A stretch of 54,830 bases of DNA. Origin: a virus. The notes beneath the pieces are model-generated. The model was given only the letters and a program-made list of their open reading frames with translations, made no database searches and was not told where the DNA came from. The first letter of the stretch is position 1, and the number at the start of each line of letters is the position of its first letter. Of this stretch, positions 34,129 to 40,754 are shown one piece after another. The translations under genes and the position numbers were made by a program. The stretch spans positions 1 to 54,830 of IMG/VR virus record IMGVR_UViG_3300047175_000083. One strand, given 5' to 3'.

Positions 34129-34409
34129 GAACGAAAATCACCGCCCAGTTCAACGACGTCACCGTCGAGCGTACCGATCTAATCACCGGCGAGCGCACGC
34201 GCACTACCTATTTCGTCCCCCATGTGTCCGATGGCCGCGCAGGATACGTTCGCATCCGCGATACGGCTGGCCGTTACCCGCAGGTATGCGAGCGCCTGTA
34301 CGGCACCGGCAACACGCTGATGGCGACCGAAGCGACCCTGGGCGCCGTGATCCGCCGCGAACTGCGCCGTCGGGTTGCAGCCGAGCGCCGCGAAAGGACA
34401 ACCCAATGA
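34125..34409 (+). CDS. Early protein, unknown (94 aa)
   Basis: ATG at 34125 overlaps the RadC-like stop (ATGA). The sequence begins MRTKITAQFNDVTVERTDLI and ends with a very basic helix (RRELRRRVAAERRERTTQ), which suggests nucleic acid contact. No family is recognised. Confidence 0.65.
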   Translation: MRTKITAQFNDVTVERTDLITGERTRTTYFVPHVSDGRAGYVRIRDTAGRYPQVCERLYGTGNTLMATEATLGAVIRRELRRRVAAERRERTTQ

Positions 34410-34597
34410 CCATGACGCACTCGCATTGGAAGCGCGAAGTGTTGCGCCGCTTCCCCAATGCCGAATTTATCGAAGAATCAGACGGCGTGACCGCACGCGC
34501 CAATGATGCCGACTGTGGCTGGTGGATCGCCTCCGCGACCGCCGAAGATGACGACCACTGGATTTCCGGGGATACCTGGGAAAGGACCACCCCATGA
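34406..34597 (+). CDS. Early small protein, unknown (63 aa)
   Basis: ATG at 34406 in an ATGA overlap, with GAAAGGA upstream. The sequence MTMTHSHWKREVLRRFPNA then DADCGWWIASATAEDDDHWI is acidic and Trp-rich at the C terminus. No family is recognised; small acidic early proteins are often inhibitors of host functions. Confidence 0.6.
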   Translation: MTMTHSHWKREVLRRFPNAEFIEESDGVTARANDADCGWWIASATAEDDDHWISGDTWERTTP

Positions 34598-34851
34598 ACC
34601 TAGTACGCAATTCGCCCGCCTACGCCTGCGGGGACAACGCCTATATGGAGCAGCTTTACCAAGCTCTTGAGGCACTCGGCTGCACCCGTTCGGATGCGCA
34701 AGGCATCGCAGATGCCGCCGAGGAAAAAATCGCCTTGGCTTACGCCATGGGCACCACGCCAGACTTCCTAGCCGTGTCCCTGTTCGATCCGTTGGGAGTG
34801 CCCATGGCAGCGCCGCCAGTCGATCCCGTTCCCACCCTCCCGTCCGATTGA
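34594..34851 (+). CDS. Early small helical protein, unknown (85 aa)
   Basis: ATG at 34594 overlaps the previous stop (ATGA). Contains ALGCTRSDAQGIADAAEEKI, a helical region, and a proline-rich end. The function is unknown. A 78-base gap with a GC hairpin and the first full leader copy follows. Confidence 0.6.
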   Translation: MNLVRNSPAYACGDNAYMEQLYQALEALGCTRSDAQGIADAAEEKIALAYAMGTTPDFLAVSLFDPLGVPMAAPPVDPVPTLPSD

Positions 34852-34884
34852 CGCCAGCTGCGCGCCCTGCCCACGCGGGGCGCG

Positions 34885-34921
34885 CTGCGGGCGCCATGGT
34901 GGCACCCGATAACCGTAGGAG
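34885..34921 (+). promoter_or_regulatory. Early leader element, full copy 1
   Basis: A 37-base sequence containing GGGCGCCATGGTGGCACCC, an imperfect palindrome, then GATAACCGTAGGAG with the ribosome-binding site. It is identical to 35218-35254. A GC-rich hairpin (GCGCGCCC...GGGGCGCGC) lies directly upstream at about 34859-34885. Confidence 0.75.
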
Positions 34922-34929
34922 ACTTTGCA

Positions 34930-35181
34930 ATGACAAATCCAGACCCATCCGACGCGCTTGCGTCGCTGGTACAGGACCGCGACCGGCTGCGCTCGGCCTT
35001 GCAAGGCATCGTCAGCGCCGCTGACGCCACTGTGGGGCAGCTACCCATCAGCACCGCTATCGAAGTCGGCCGCCGCACCTTGAGCGAAAGTTACATCGAG
35101 CGCGACCGCCTGGGCACCGAAGCGCACGCGGCGGAGCTTTCCTACCGTCTGCAACGCGCACGCAAAGCCGGAGCAATCTGA
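34930..35181 (+). CDS. Early coiled-coil protein, unknown (83 aa)
   Basis: Starts MTNPDPSDALASLVQDRDRL with heptad character in the first 35 residues. It is preceded by the repeated leader with GTAGGAG eight bases upstream. No family is recognised. Confidence 0.65.
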   Translation: MTNPDPSDALASLVQDRDRLRSALQGIVSAADATVGQLPISTAIEVGRRTLSESYIERDRLGTEAHAAELSYRLQRARKAGAI

Positions 35182-35217
35182 CGCCAGCGCGCGCGCCTGG
35201 TTTGCACCCGGGCGCGC

Positions 35218-35254
35218 CTGCGGGCGCCATGGTGGCACCCGATAACCGTAGGAG
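35218..35254 (+). promoter_or_regulatory. Early leader element, full copy 2
   Basis: Exact repeat of 34885-34921, again preceded by a GC hairpin and followed by a start codon (35263). The gene before each copy also ends with the similar CTGACGCCAGC or TTGACGCCAGC, so the repeated unit extends upstream with lower identity. Confidence 0.75.
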
Positions 35255-35262
35255 GTTTCCCA

Positions 35263-35766
35263 ATGAGTGCATGGATTTGTATGCCGGAGCACTTCGGCCT
35301 GCTGGCCGCGTTCGCCGTTCGTCGGCACTGCGCGACCATCTTCACCCCCGATTCACGGGGCGTGTCAGCGCGGTTCATCGCCCAGGAATTGGCCCGGGAG
35401 TGCATCCGGTCCGTGGCAGCGCGCTACCCGAACGACGTGGACGGAGGGCGCCCGGGCGTGCAAATGCTCGACGCCGACATCATCAAGGAGGCTGGCGCGT
35501 TCGCGGAGTATTACCGCGACCACTGGCCCGAAGGGCAGACCGATTCGCACATCAACTGTCACGCGCGCTGCTGCCGGTACCAGTCAGACGTTTGCAGCGA
35601 CTTTGCAACCACCGCCGTATCAAGCCAGCTTGAGGCGATACTGTCCGAGACGCGCGACGCGCCGCCCCTTCCCGCCGTTCCGTTCGTCTGGGGATTCGAG
35701 GACGATACGACGCGCGACATCCTCGACAACGCAACCCGCATCATTTTGACCAAGGCCAGCGCATGA
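35263..35766 (+). CDS. Early protein, unknown (167 aa)
   Basis: Starts MSAWICMPEHFGLLAAFAVR after a GGAGG site. It has a HINCHARCCRYQSDVCSDFA segment with several Cys/His residues that might bind metal. It overlaps the next gene by ATGA. Related proteins with an MSAWIVSxxHID-like opening are common in plasmids and phages, and this start fits that pattern loosely; their function is unknown. Confidence 0.65.
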   Translation: MSAWICMPEHFGLLAAFAVRRHCATIFTPDSRGVSARFIAQELARECIRSVAARYPNDVDGGRPGVQMLDADIIKEAGAFAEYYRDHWPEGQTDSHINCHARCCRYQSDVCSDFATTAVSSQLEAILSETRDAPPLPAVPFVWGFEDDTTRDILDNATRIILTKASA

Positions 35767-36323
35767 AAACCTTTACCATCGACAAGGCTTACAACTGCCT
35801 GTATTGGCAGACCGCCGTGGTGCGCGCGGAGAACATCGAGCAGGCAATCGACCTCGCAATCGGGGCCGAAAGCCTGCGCACGATTGACAATGCCAGCGTC
35901 GCGCTCGACAGCGCCGAGGCGGGCATCGTCGCGCTCGACGAATGGACGTGCGACGGAGGCTGGGGCGAATGCGGCCCCACGTTCATCACGGACGTCGCCC
36001 TGGGAGCGGAGCGCGCCGCCGACTTGCCTGGGCGCGCGTTCAACGTGGACGACGGCAACGCCGTCATGCCAGTGCCCAAGCAGTACGGCCAATTCGCAAC
36101 CGAATGGCCCCAGGAGGCTGCGGAACTGGAACGGCTGCGCGAGCAAAACCTGCGCTTGCGCGGGCTGGCGCAACTCACGCTCGACGACATCGAGGCATTC
36201 GACGCGCAATGCTACGCCGAGGACTACACCGACACCGAAGAAGCCTGGATCATCATGGGCAAGCTGGCCGCGCTGGCGCGCAAGCTGCTGGCCGATCCGC
36301 AACCCGCCAAGGTGCCAGCATGA
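35763..36323 (+). CDS. Early protein, unknown (186 aa)
   Basis: Begins MKTFTIDKAYNCLYWQTAVV, with an ENIEQAIDLAI helix (a pattern of small DpnD/PcfM-like domains), an acidic middle and a coiled-coil segment (EAAELERLREQNLRLRGLAQ). It ends KVPA with an ATGA overlap to the next gene. The first 60 residues read like the small alpha/beta domain found next to plasmid and phage early genes; the function is unknown. Confidence 0.65.
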   Translation: MKTFTIDKAYNCLYWQTAVVRAENIEQAIDLAIGAESLRTIDNASVALDSAEAGIVALDEWTCDGGWGECGPTFITDVALGAERAADLPGRAFNVDDGNAVMPVPKQYGQFATEWPQEAAELERLREQNLRLRGLAQLTLDDIEAFDAQCYAEDYTDTEEAWIIMGKLAALARKLLADPQPAKVPA

Positions 36324-36523
36324 CGCCCGCCGCCTGGTACGGCTTTGCCGCCGCCCTTTTCGGGCTGGCGGTTTTCCTTTTCAAGTACCGCCAGCACCGG
36401 CGCCGCATGCGCCGGTTCGCGCCGCCGCTGGAATGGCCGCGGCCCTTTGAATACTGCACACTCGAACCGCCCAGGAGAATCAAGCCGGCTCCCAGGTACG
36501 TCTGGACAAGGGGACAGAAATGA
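36320..36523 (+). CDS. Small early membrane protein (67 aa)
   Basis: ATG at 36320 in an ATGA overlap. One transmembrane helix (AWYGFAAALFGLAVFLFKY, residues 5-23) is followed by a basic cytoplasmic tail (RQHRRRMRRF). By the positive-inside rule the N terminus would be outside. A host-membrane takeover or exclusion role is possible; no family is recognised. Confidence 0.65.
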   Translation: MTPAAWYGFAAALFGLAVFLFKYRQHRRRMRRFAPPLEWPRPFEYCTLEPPRRIKPAPRYVWTRGQK

Positions 36524-36855
36524 GAAAATCCGCGCGCGGGTACATTTTCCGGCAATTCATCATCCCCGAGCACATGGGGGAAGCTCTCGACGAGTACGTC
36601 GACCGCGGGCGGCCGGTCGGGGATTTTCTCTACGCGGTCCTGACCAATGACCTATTCGAGGCTTGCGGGCGCGCGGACATGCACAACGCCCCGAACCTGA
36701 CAGCGTACTGCGCTTGGCTCTACAACGAAGCGCCGAGTCAGTGCTACGGCTCGCGGGAGAAGGTCGTTGCCTGGTTGAAGCGCCATCAGGAAGAACGCGA
36801 CCGCCGCATGGCCGCCACGGGTCAAGTACAGGACGGGTCAGCCGATGAAAATTGA
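36520..36855 (+). CDS. Early protein, unknown (111 aa)
   Basis: Starts MRKSARGYIFRQFIIPEHMG (ATGA overlap) and contains a segment VGDFLYAVLTNDLFEACGRA resembling the short helical domain of many phage and plasmid proteins with an LxxYIxxGxxxGdFLxAvL pattern. The later part NLTAYCAWLYNEAPSQCYGS also matches that group. The function is unknown but the family is widespread in mobile elements. Confidence 0.7.
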   Translation: MRKSARGYIFRQFIIPEHMGEALDEYVDRGRPVGDFLYAVLTNDLFEACGRADMHNAPNLTAYCAWLYNEAPSQCYGSREKVVAWLKRHQEERDRRMAATGQVQDGSADEN

Positions 36856-37147
36856 ACGCCTAGCCGTCAGCATCGCGCGCCGGCGACTTCGGGAGAAGTT
36901 CGGGAGCGACGGTTACAGGATTTCCGACGCCGGCGTCATCAGCGTCCGGGACAGCGCCGGCACCTGGGACGAAATTGGGCTCATCGAGGGCGGCTTTGCT
37001 TTCCTGCCCAGCTGGCGTATCGCCTTGACCGACGGCCGGCCTGTGAATGTCTACCTCGACCGCACCACCCGGGAGAAGGCGCTGCGCATCGGCAAGGGTA
37101 GTCTCTCCGCTGGGCTCCGCATCGCCGTCCAGAACGCGCGCGAGTGA
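36845..37147 (+). CDS. Last gene of the early operon, unknown (100 aa)
   Basis: Starts MKIERLAVSIARRRLREKFG, overlapping the preceding gene by 11 bases. Mixed alpha/beta composition, no cysteines, no membrane segment. It ends 14 bases before a strong terminator. Confidence 0.65.
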   Translation: MKIERLAVSIARRRLREKFGSDGYRISDAGVISVRDSAGTWDEIGLIEGGFAFLPSWRIALTDGRPVNVYLDRTTREKALRIGKGSLSAGLRIAVQNARE

Positions 37148-37294
37148 GTCCAGATCGACCCCGGCCACCGGCCCCGCGCCTGGTGGCCGGTTTTTTTTCG
37201 GAACCCCATACCACGCATAGCACTCGTCGCACAGGCCGCCGTTGAGCAAGTTGTGGTCCAGCTGGCGCCGACACATGAAACAGGGTTCGTTCAA
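36860..37294 (-). CDS. Possible zinc-ribbon protein reading through the terminator (144 aa)
   Basis: A TTG at 37294 overlaps the preceding TGA. The first 35 residues contain PCFMCRRQLDHNLLNGGLCD then ECYAWYGVPKK, a CxxC...CxxC zinc ribbon that looks real. The rest runs antisense through the early terminator and the last early gene, and may be only a GC-rich open frame. An A8 run at the terminator falls in this frame (PKKN) and could cause slippage. Only the N-terminal part is convincing. Confidence 0.35.
   Translation of the reverse strand: MNEPCFMCRRQLDHNLLNGGLCDECYAWYGVPKKNRPPGAGPVAGVDLDSLARVLDGDAEPSGETTLADAQRLLPGGAVEVDIHRPAVGQGDTPAGQESKAALDEPNFVPGAGAVPDADDAGVGNPVTVAPELLPKSPARDADG
37161..37198 (+). 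terminator. Rho-independent terminator of the early operon
   Basis: CCGGCCACC (37161-37169) and GGTGGCCGG (37182-37190) form a 9-bp stem followed directly by eight T residues (37191-37198). It is a strong intrinsic terminator for the plus-strand early transcript. Confidence 0.92.
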
Positions 37295-37785
37295 ATCGCC
37301 ATCCCTTGCTGCGCGGTGCGCCGCTCCTGGAGCGCAGCATATTCGGGATTTATCTCGCAACCAAGCCAGCGCCGGCCAAGCGCCTGCGCGACCTGGCCCA
37401 CGGTCCCGGACCCGAAGAACGGATCCAGCACCACATCGCCAAGCTCGCTCCCGGCCAGGATGCACGGCTCGACCAGCGCAGCCGGGAACACCGCGAAATG
37501 CGCGCCGGCATAGCCCTGCGTGGGCACCGTCCACACGGATCGGCGCCGGCGCGTTTCGGGCACCGGGCGGTTCCAGTTGGCAAGGCCGATGCGCGTGCGC
37601 CGATCGTTGACCCCGGACACATCCTGGCGATCCTTGGCGCCCGTTCCGTATCCGTGGACGACCTTGCCTGCTTTGGTGGCCGGCTCCGCAATAGCGCCGC
37701 CGTCGAAGAAATACCGCTCCGACTTCGAGAGCAGGAAAACGTACTCGTGCGCCTTTGTGCAGCGGTCCTCCACCGATTCGGGCAT
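37291..37785 (-). CDS. Beta-class DNA methyltransferase, C-terminal half (SAM-binding) (164 aa)
   Basis: Starts MPESVEDRCTKAHEYVFLLS at an ATG 15 bases after the stop of the N-terminal half and in the same frame. It contains the SAM-binding motif VVLDPFFGSGTVGQVA (Asp121) and a target-side PTQGYAGAHFAVFP segment. Only the in-frame TAA separates it from the catalytic half; the intact relatives would read ...DIIWHKPxPMPES.... It may be expressed as a second subunit, by reinitiation, or be part of a disabled gene. Confidence 0.8.
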   Translation of the reverse strand: MPESVEDRCTKAHEYVFLLSKSERYFFDGGAIAEPATKAGKVVHGYGTGAKDRQDVSGVNDRRTRIGLANWNRPVPETRRRRSVWTVPTQGYAGAHFAVFPAALVEPCILAGSELGDVVLDPFFGSGTVGQVAQALGRRWLGCEINPEYAALQERRTAQQGMAI

Positions 37786-37800
37786 CGGGCTGGGCTTGTG

Positions 37801-38226
37801 TTAAATGATGTCCTGCCGCAGGTACCAGCCCGCCTCCTGGAGCGCGAAGGCCACGCGCCAGGGCATCCCCATCAGATCCTTGGATTTGAACCCGGGCCAG
37901 CGCCGGTCGGACCTGGGGATCGGTTCATCGTCGCGCCGGCGACTGGCCACCATGTCAGCGCCGGGTCCGCGCGTGCCGGCGTAGCAATCCCCCAGATTGA
38001 GCCAGAGCGTCCCATCGTCGCGCAGCAGCGCGCGCACCGCCTCGAACACATCGACCAGCGCCGCGACGTATGCCTGCGGTGAGTCCTCAAGGCCCAGCTG
38101 CCCGGGGTGGCCGTAGTCCCGCAGGCCGAAATAGGGCGGGCTGGTCACACACGCCCGCACGCGAACCCCGGCCGCCGCCCAGGAGCGCATAATCACGCGG
38201 CAATCACCGACCTCGCAGCGGTTCAT
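37801..38226 (-). CDS. Beta-class DNA methyltransferase, N-terminal half (catalytic) (141 aa)
   Basis: Contains motif IV TSPPYFGLRDYG (residues 28-39), the catalytic site of N6-adenine/N4-cytosine methyltransferases, and ends GWYLRQDII followed by TAA exactly where relatives have Trp in DIIWHKP. TGG to TAA needs two base changes. Together with 37291-37785 it would form a complete permuted (motif IV before motif I) enzyme of about 311 residues. It would protect phage DNA from restriction or mark it. Activity in two pieces is uncertain. Confidence 0.8.
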   Translation of the reverse strand: MNRCEVGDCRVIMRSWAAAGVRVRACVTSPPYFGLRDYGHPGQLGLEDSPQAYVAALVDVFEAVRALLRDDGTLWLNLGDCYAGTRGPGADMVASRRRDDEPIPRSDRRWPGFKSKDLMGMPWRVAFALQEAGWYLRQDII

Positions 38227-38315
38227 AGCTGCAGCCGCGCCTGCGTCGAGCGGTATCGCAGGCCATCGTCCAACGGGTGTCGAGCGCAGAGTTTGCCGCG
38301 ATAGGTCCGGGTCAT
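38223..38315 (-). CDS. 30-residue ORF chained between helicase and methyltransferase
   Basis: ATG overlaps the helicase TGA and its own TGA overlaps the methyltransferase ATG (ATGA at both ends). The product is MTRTYRGKLCARHPLDDGLR then YRSTQARLQL. The beginning resembles the short phage proteins with a YRGKxCxxHP...GLRYxS pattern, but the expected second cysteine pair is missing. It may be a truncated relic or a coupling peptide. Confidence 0.4.
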   Translation of the reverse strand: MTRTYRGKLCARHPLDDGLRYRSTQARLQL

Positions 38316-39277
38316 ATCATCGGGTCCGCGTCCATCATGCCGCCCGGGTTGAACCGCAGGGACCGCCGGTCGATCCAGTAATTGAACCGCCCGCGAAAAT
38401 CCCAGTGCTTTTGCTTGTCCACCTTGACGATCAAGTCCGGTTCCCGCCTTACGTCATCGTCGGCCTTGTCGGCGTCGATTTTGTCCTCTTTGGCCTTGTT
38501 CCGGAACACGCAGATGAGGTTTTCCGCAAGGTCGGGCACCGAGCCAATGCCCCGAATGTTGTACCCGGTCGGCATCTTCGTTTCGTCGCCCTTGTCGGGC
38601 TTCGCAGTGTGCGCAACGCAATGCACGTGCATGCCGGTCACGCGGCTGATGGTCTGGCACCCGGAGAAAAAATCCTTGTGCAGGTCGGAATGGTCATTGC
38701 CCACCGGGAGCAGCGTGGTCAGATTGTCGATCACGAAATGCCGACAACCGAGCTCGACCGCACAGTACCGGATCACCGCGAGCAGGTGCGCCGGCTTTAC
38801 CTTGCCCATCACATCGTAGATGGTCAGCGCCTCGGACAGGTGCTCGAGGGCGAAGTCAATGCGATCGACGTCGGGCTTGGCCAGCGCGAGCGCTTGGCGC
38901 ACGGACAGCGCGATTAGCTTGGTCGCCGGCATTTCAAAGGAGGCCACCGCGCAGCGGATCCCGCGGCACGCCCAATGCGTGATTAGCTCGTTCAGGTAGA
39001 TTGACTTGTAACTCTCGTGGTACCCGAACCAGACGGAGCACTCGTGCTCGCGGAACTGCAGCCGGTCGTGGGTTTTCGCGGCCGGCATGGTGTCGCCCTT
39101 GCAGGTGTCATCGGAGAACAGCGCGACAACGTCATCGCGAAACGCCGCCGGCGCGCGCAGCAGGTGCGCATCGTCGGGAATCGCCCACCGCTTGACATCG
39201 ACCTCGCCCGGATCCCGGATGATCTTGCGCGCCTTGACGATCTGATCCGCGACCTCGCGCCGGCGCTGGTCGTCCAT
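38312..39277 (-). CDS. DnaB-like replicative helicase, RecA fold (321 aa)
   Basis: The ATG at 39277 overlaps the cytosine methyltransferase stop (TGATG). After an N-terminal 60-residue part, KTHDRLQFREHECSVWFGYH begins the ATPase core. The Walker A position reads GYHESYKS (85-92), whose second glycine is replaced by tyrosine; relatives have a GxNGxGKS form. Walker B is FVIDNLTTL (181-189), and VASFEMPATK and VHCVAHTAKPDKG follow as in phage T7/DnaB-type helicases. It probably unwinds phage DNA with the O-like initiator. The altered P-loop is notable. Confidence 0.8.
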   Translation of the reverse strand: MDDQRRREVADQIVKARKIIRDPGEVDVKRWAIPDDAHLLRAPAAFRDDVVALFSDDTCKGDTMPAAKTHDRLQFREHECSVWFGYHESYKSIYLNELITHWACRGIRCAVASFEMPATKLIALSVRQALALAKPDVDRIDFALEHLSEALTIYDVMGKVKPAHLLAVIRYCAVELGCRHFVIDNLTTLLPVGNDHSDLHKDFFSGCQTISRVTGMHVHCVAHTAKPDKGDETKMPTGYNIRGIGSVPDLAENLICVFRNKAKEDKIDADKADDDVRREPDLIVKVDKQKHWDFRGRFNYWIDRRSLRFNPGGMMDADPMI

Positions 39278-40494
39278 CACGGCCGGCAATCCATCACGGC
39301 TCGTATAAATTCGGCGGCAACTTGCGGGACGATGGCATTGCCCGCGGCGCGCAGCTGCCCCACTCGGCCGGGAACCCTTGCAGCCAAAGGGAAAATGCCG
39401 GGTTTAACTGGCCGGTTTTTTCCATCCCGGCAGGGTATCCAAACGGCGTCTGACCAGAACCCACGAAACGCACCGCGTGCTCGAGCGTGGTCGAGTGCTT
39501 CCTGCCGTCCAGCGTCACCCCCGTCGCACTGAGCCGGTCCGTCGAGCTCACCCGGCCGCCGTTGGGGACCACCGGGGTCGGCCACATCGCCACCGCCGCC
39601 GCCTGATTGGAGAGCGAATCCCCCTTCGGATCCCCGGTCCTTTCCAGATACGTGCGGGAGGATCCCACCTTGAAGTCCCGGGCGTTGGGCGTCGCCCAGG
39701 CCGCGGCATCGTTCAAGGTCGTGCCCGTGTTCGCCCCCCTGGCCATCCTGGCATCGTCCGTCTCCACCCCGCGCCGGCTGTCGATGCTCAAGGGGGTCGG
39801 CCACGGTGCAAGATGCACTGTGTCGTTCAAATTCGACATACCGTGCCCCTTTGCTTTCTTCGCCGCTATGTATTCCGGGTTGTGCGCCGGGAAATAGTCC
39901 CGCGCCGCTGGCGTCGGCCAGTGGATCAGCCGCACCCGGGCCGGCAGCTCGCTCTTTTGGGTTCCCGCGCCCGCGCTCCCCCGCCCATCGGGCTGCATTG
40001 GCGTCGGCCACGAACCAGAGTCGTTGACGGATATGGGGCGCGCCTGCGCCCGCAGCGCACAGATCGGCCGCCGCGACGGCGTAACCCGCAGCTTCCAAGT
40101 CAGCTGCCACATGGTCAAACCAGGATAGGGCAAGCGCGCTTGCAACCTGCTCACCAAAGACGATTGAAGGGCGGCACTGGCTGATGAGCCGGAACCATGC
40201 CGGCCATAGGTGCCTTTCATCGTCGAACTCAGCTCCCTCGCCGGCCGTGCTGAACGGCTGGCAGGGGCAAGAGCCTGTCCAAACAGGTCCGTCCCACCCG
40301 GCAAGCTCGAGAGCCCGGGCCCATCCTCCGATGCCGGCAAAGAAATGGCACTGGTTGAACCCGGCAAGGTCGCCGGCAGTGACATGGACAATGGATCGGT
40401 CATCGACGATTCCCTCGGGGATCAGGTTGGCTTGGATCAAATTGCGCAACCACTGCGCCGCGAACCGTTCGTTTTCGTTGTAGTAGGCCGTCAT
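39277..40494 (-). CDS. C5-cytosine DNA methyltransferase (405 aa)
   Basis: ATG at 40494 (MTAYYNENERFAAQWLRN). Motif I is FFAGIGG (51-57), motif IV GSCPCQPFS with catalytic Cys78, motif VIII GAPHIRQRLWFVAD, motif X RAAGNAIVPQVAAEF. Between VIII and X is a long variable region with repeated VADA/VADP/LGDA units, probably target recognition. This converts cytosine to 5-methylcytosine and likely protects phage DNA. A second open frame (39294-40403) covers most of the gene on the same strand. Confidence 0.9.
   Translation of the reverse strand: MTAYYNENERFAAQWLRNLIQANLIPEGIVDDRSIVHVTAGDLAGFNQCHFFAGIGGWARALELAGWDGPVWTGSCPCQPFSTAGEGAEFDDERHLWPAWFRLISQCRPSIVFGEQVASALALSWFDHVAADLEAAGYAVAAADLCAAGAGAPHIRQRLWFVADANAARWAGERGRGNPKERAAGPGAADPLADASGAGLFPGAQPGIHSGEESKGARYVEFERHSASCTVADPLEHRQPARGGDGRCQDGQGGEHGHDLERCRGLGDAQRPGLQGGILPHVSGKDRGSEGGFALQSGGGGGDVADPGGPQRRPGELDGPAQCDGGDAGRQEALDHARARGAFRGFWSDAVWIPCRDGKNRPVKPGIFPLAARVPGRVGQLRAAGNAIVPQVAAEFIRAVMDCRP
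39294..40403 (-). CDS. Overlapping ORF inside the cytosine methyltransferase gene, repeated WPTP motif (369 aa)
   Basis: This same-strand frame begins MTDPLSMSLPATLPGSTSAI and stays open for 369 codons. It repeats WPTP or WATP (five copies) where the methyltransferase frame reads VADx, and ends LNPAFSLWLQGFPAEWGSCA followed by a basic tail, a pattern I have seen in phage proteins annotated near methyltransferases. It could be genuinely dual-coding or a frame held open by repeat and codon constraints. No start signal stands out. Confidence 0.4.
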   Translation of the reverse strand: MTDPLSMSLPATLPGSTSAISLPASEDGPGLSSLPGGTDLFGQALAPASRSARPARELSSTMKGTYGRHGSGSSASAALQSSLVSRLQARLPYPGLTMWQLTWKLRVTPSRRPICALRAQARPISVNDSGSWPTPMQPDGRGSAGAGTQKSELPARVRLIHWPTPAARDYFPAHNPEYIAAKKAKGHGMSNLNDTVHLAPWPTPLSIDSRRGVETDDARMARGANTGTTLNDAAAWATPNARDFKVGSSRTYLERTGDPKGDSLSNQAAAVAMWPTPVVPNGGRVSSTDRLSATGVTLDGRKHSTTLEHAVRFVGSGQTPFGYPAGMEKTGQLNPAFSLWLQGFPAEWGSCAPRAMPSSRKLPPNLYEP

Positions 40495-40754
40495 TGGACA
40501 ATGACGCTGGCGGCCTCCGAAGCCTCTGACGGTGTGCCCATGCTGGCCATGTACGCCTTGAGCTCGCGCGACAGGTCGCGCATGGCGACCAGGCCCGCGG
40601 CCTCGCCCTTGTCGCCAGCGTGGCCCACGAGCGCAAACATCGCCGCGGCGCCGGCCCAGAACGATTCCCGCATCACCCTTCGCTGGATCGGGTCGCAATC
40701 GGCGGGAACGACCAGCTTTTCATAGCTTTGCCAAATTTCATCGATGGTGCTCAC
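40491..40754 (-). CDS. Small helical protein, unknown (87 aa)
   Basis: GTG at 40754 overlaps the previous TGA (GTGA), with AGGAGG nine bases upstream. It begins MSTIDEIWQSYEKLVVPADC and has a central FWAGAAAMFALVGHAGDKGE helix, a pattern found in many small phage early proteins. It overlaps the methyltransferase start by four bases. Confidence 0.65.
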   Translation of the reverse strand: MSTIDEIWQSYEKLVVPADCDPIQRRVMRESFWAGAAAMFALVGHAGDKGEAAGLVAMRDLSRELKAYMASMGTPSEASEAASVIVQ

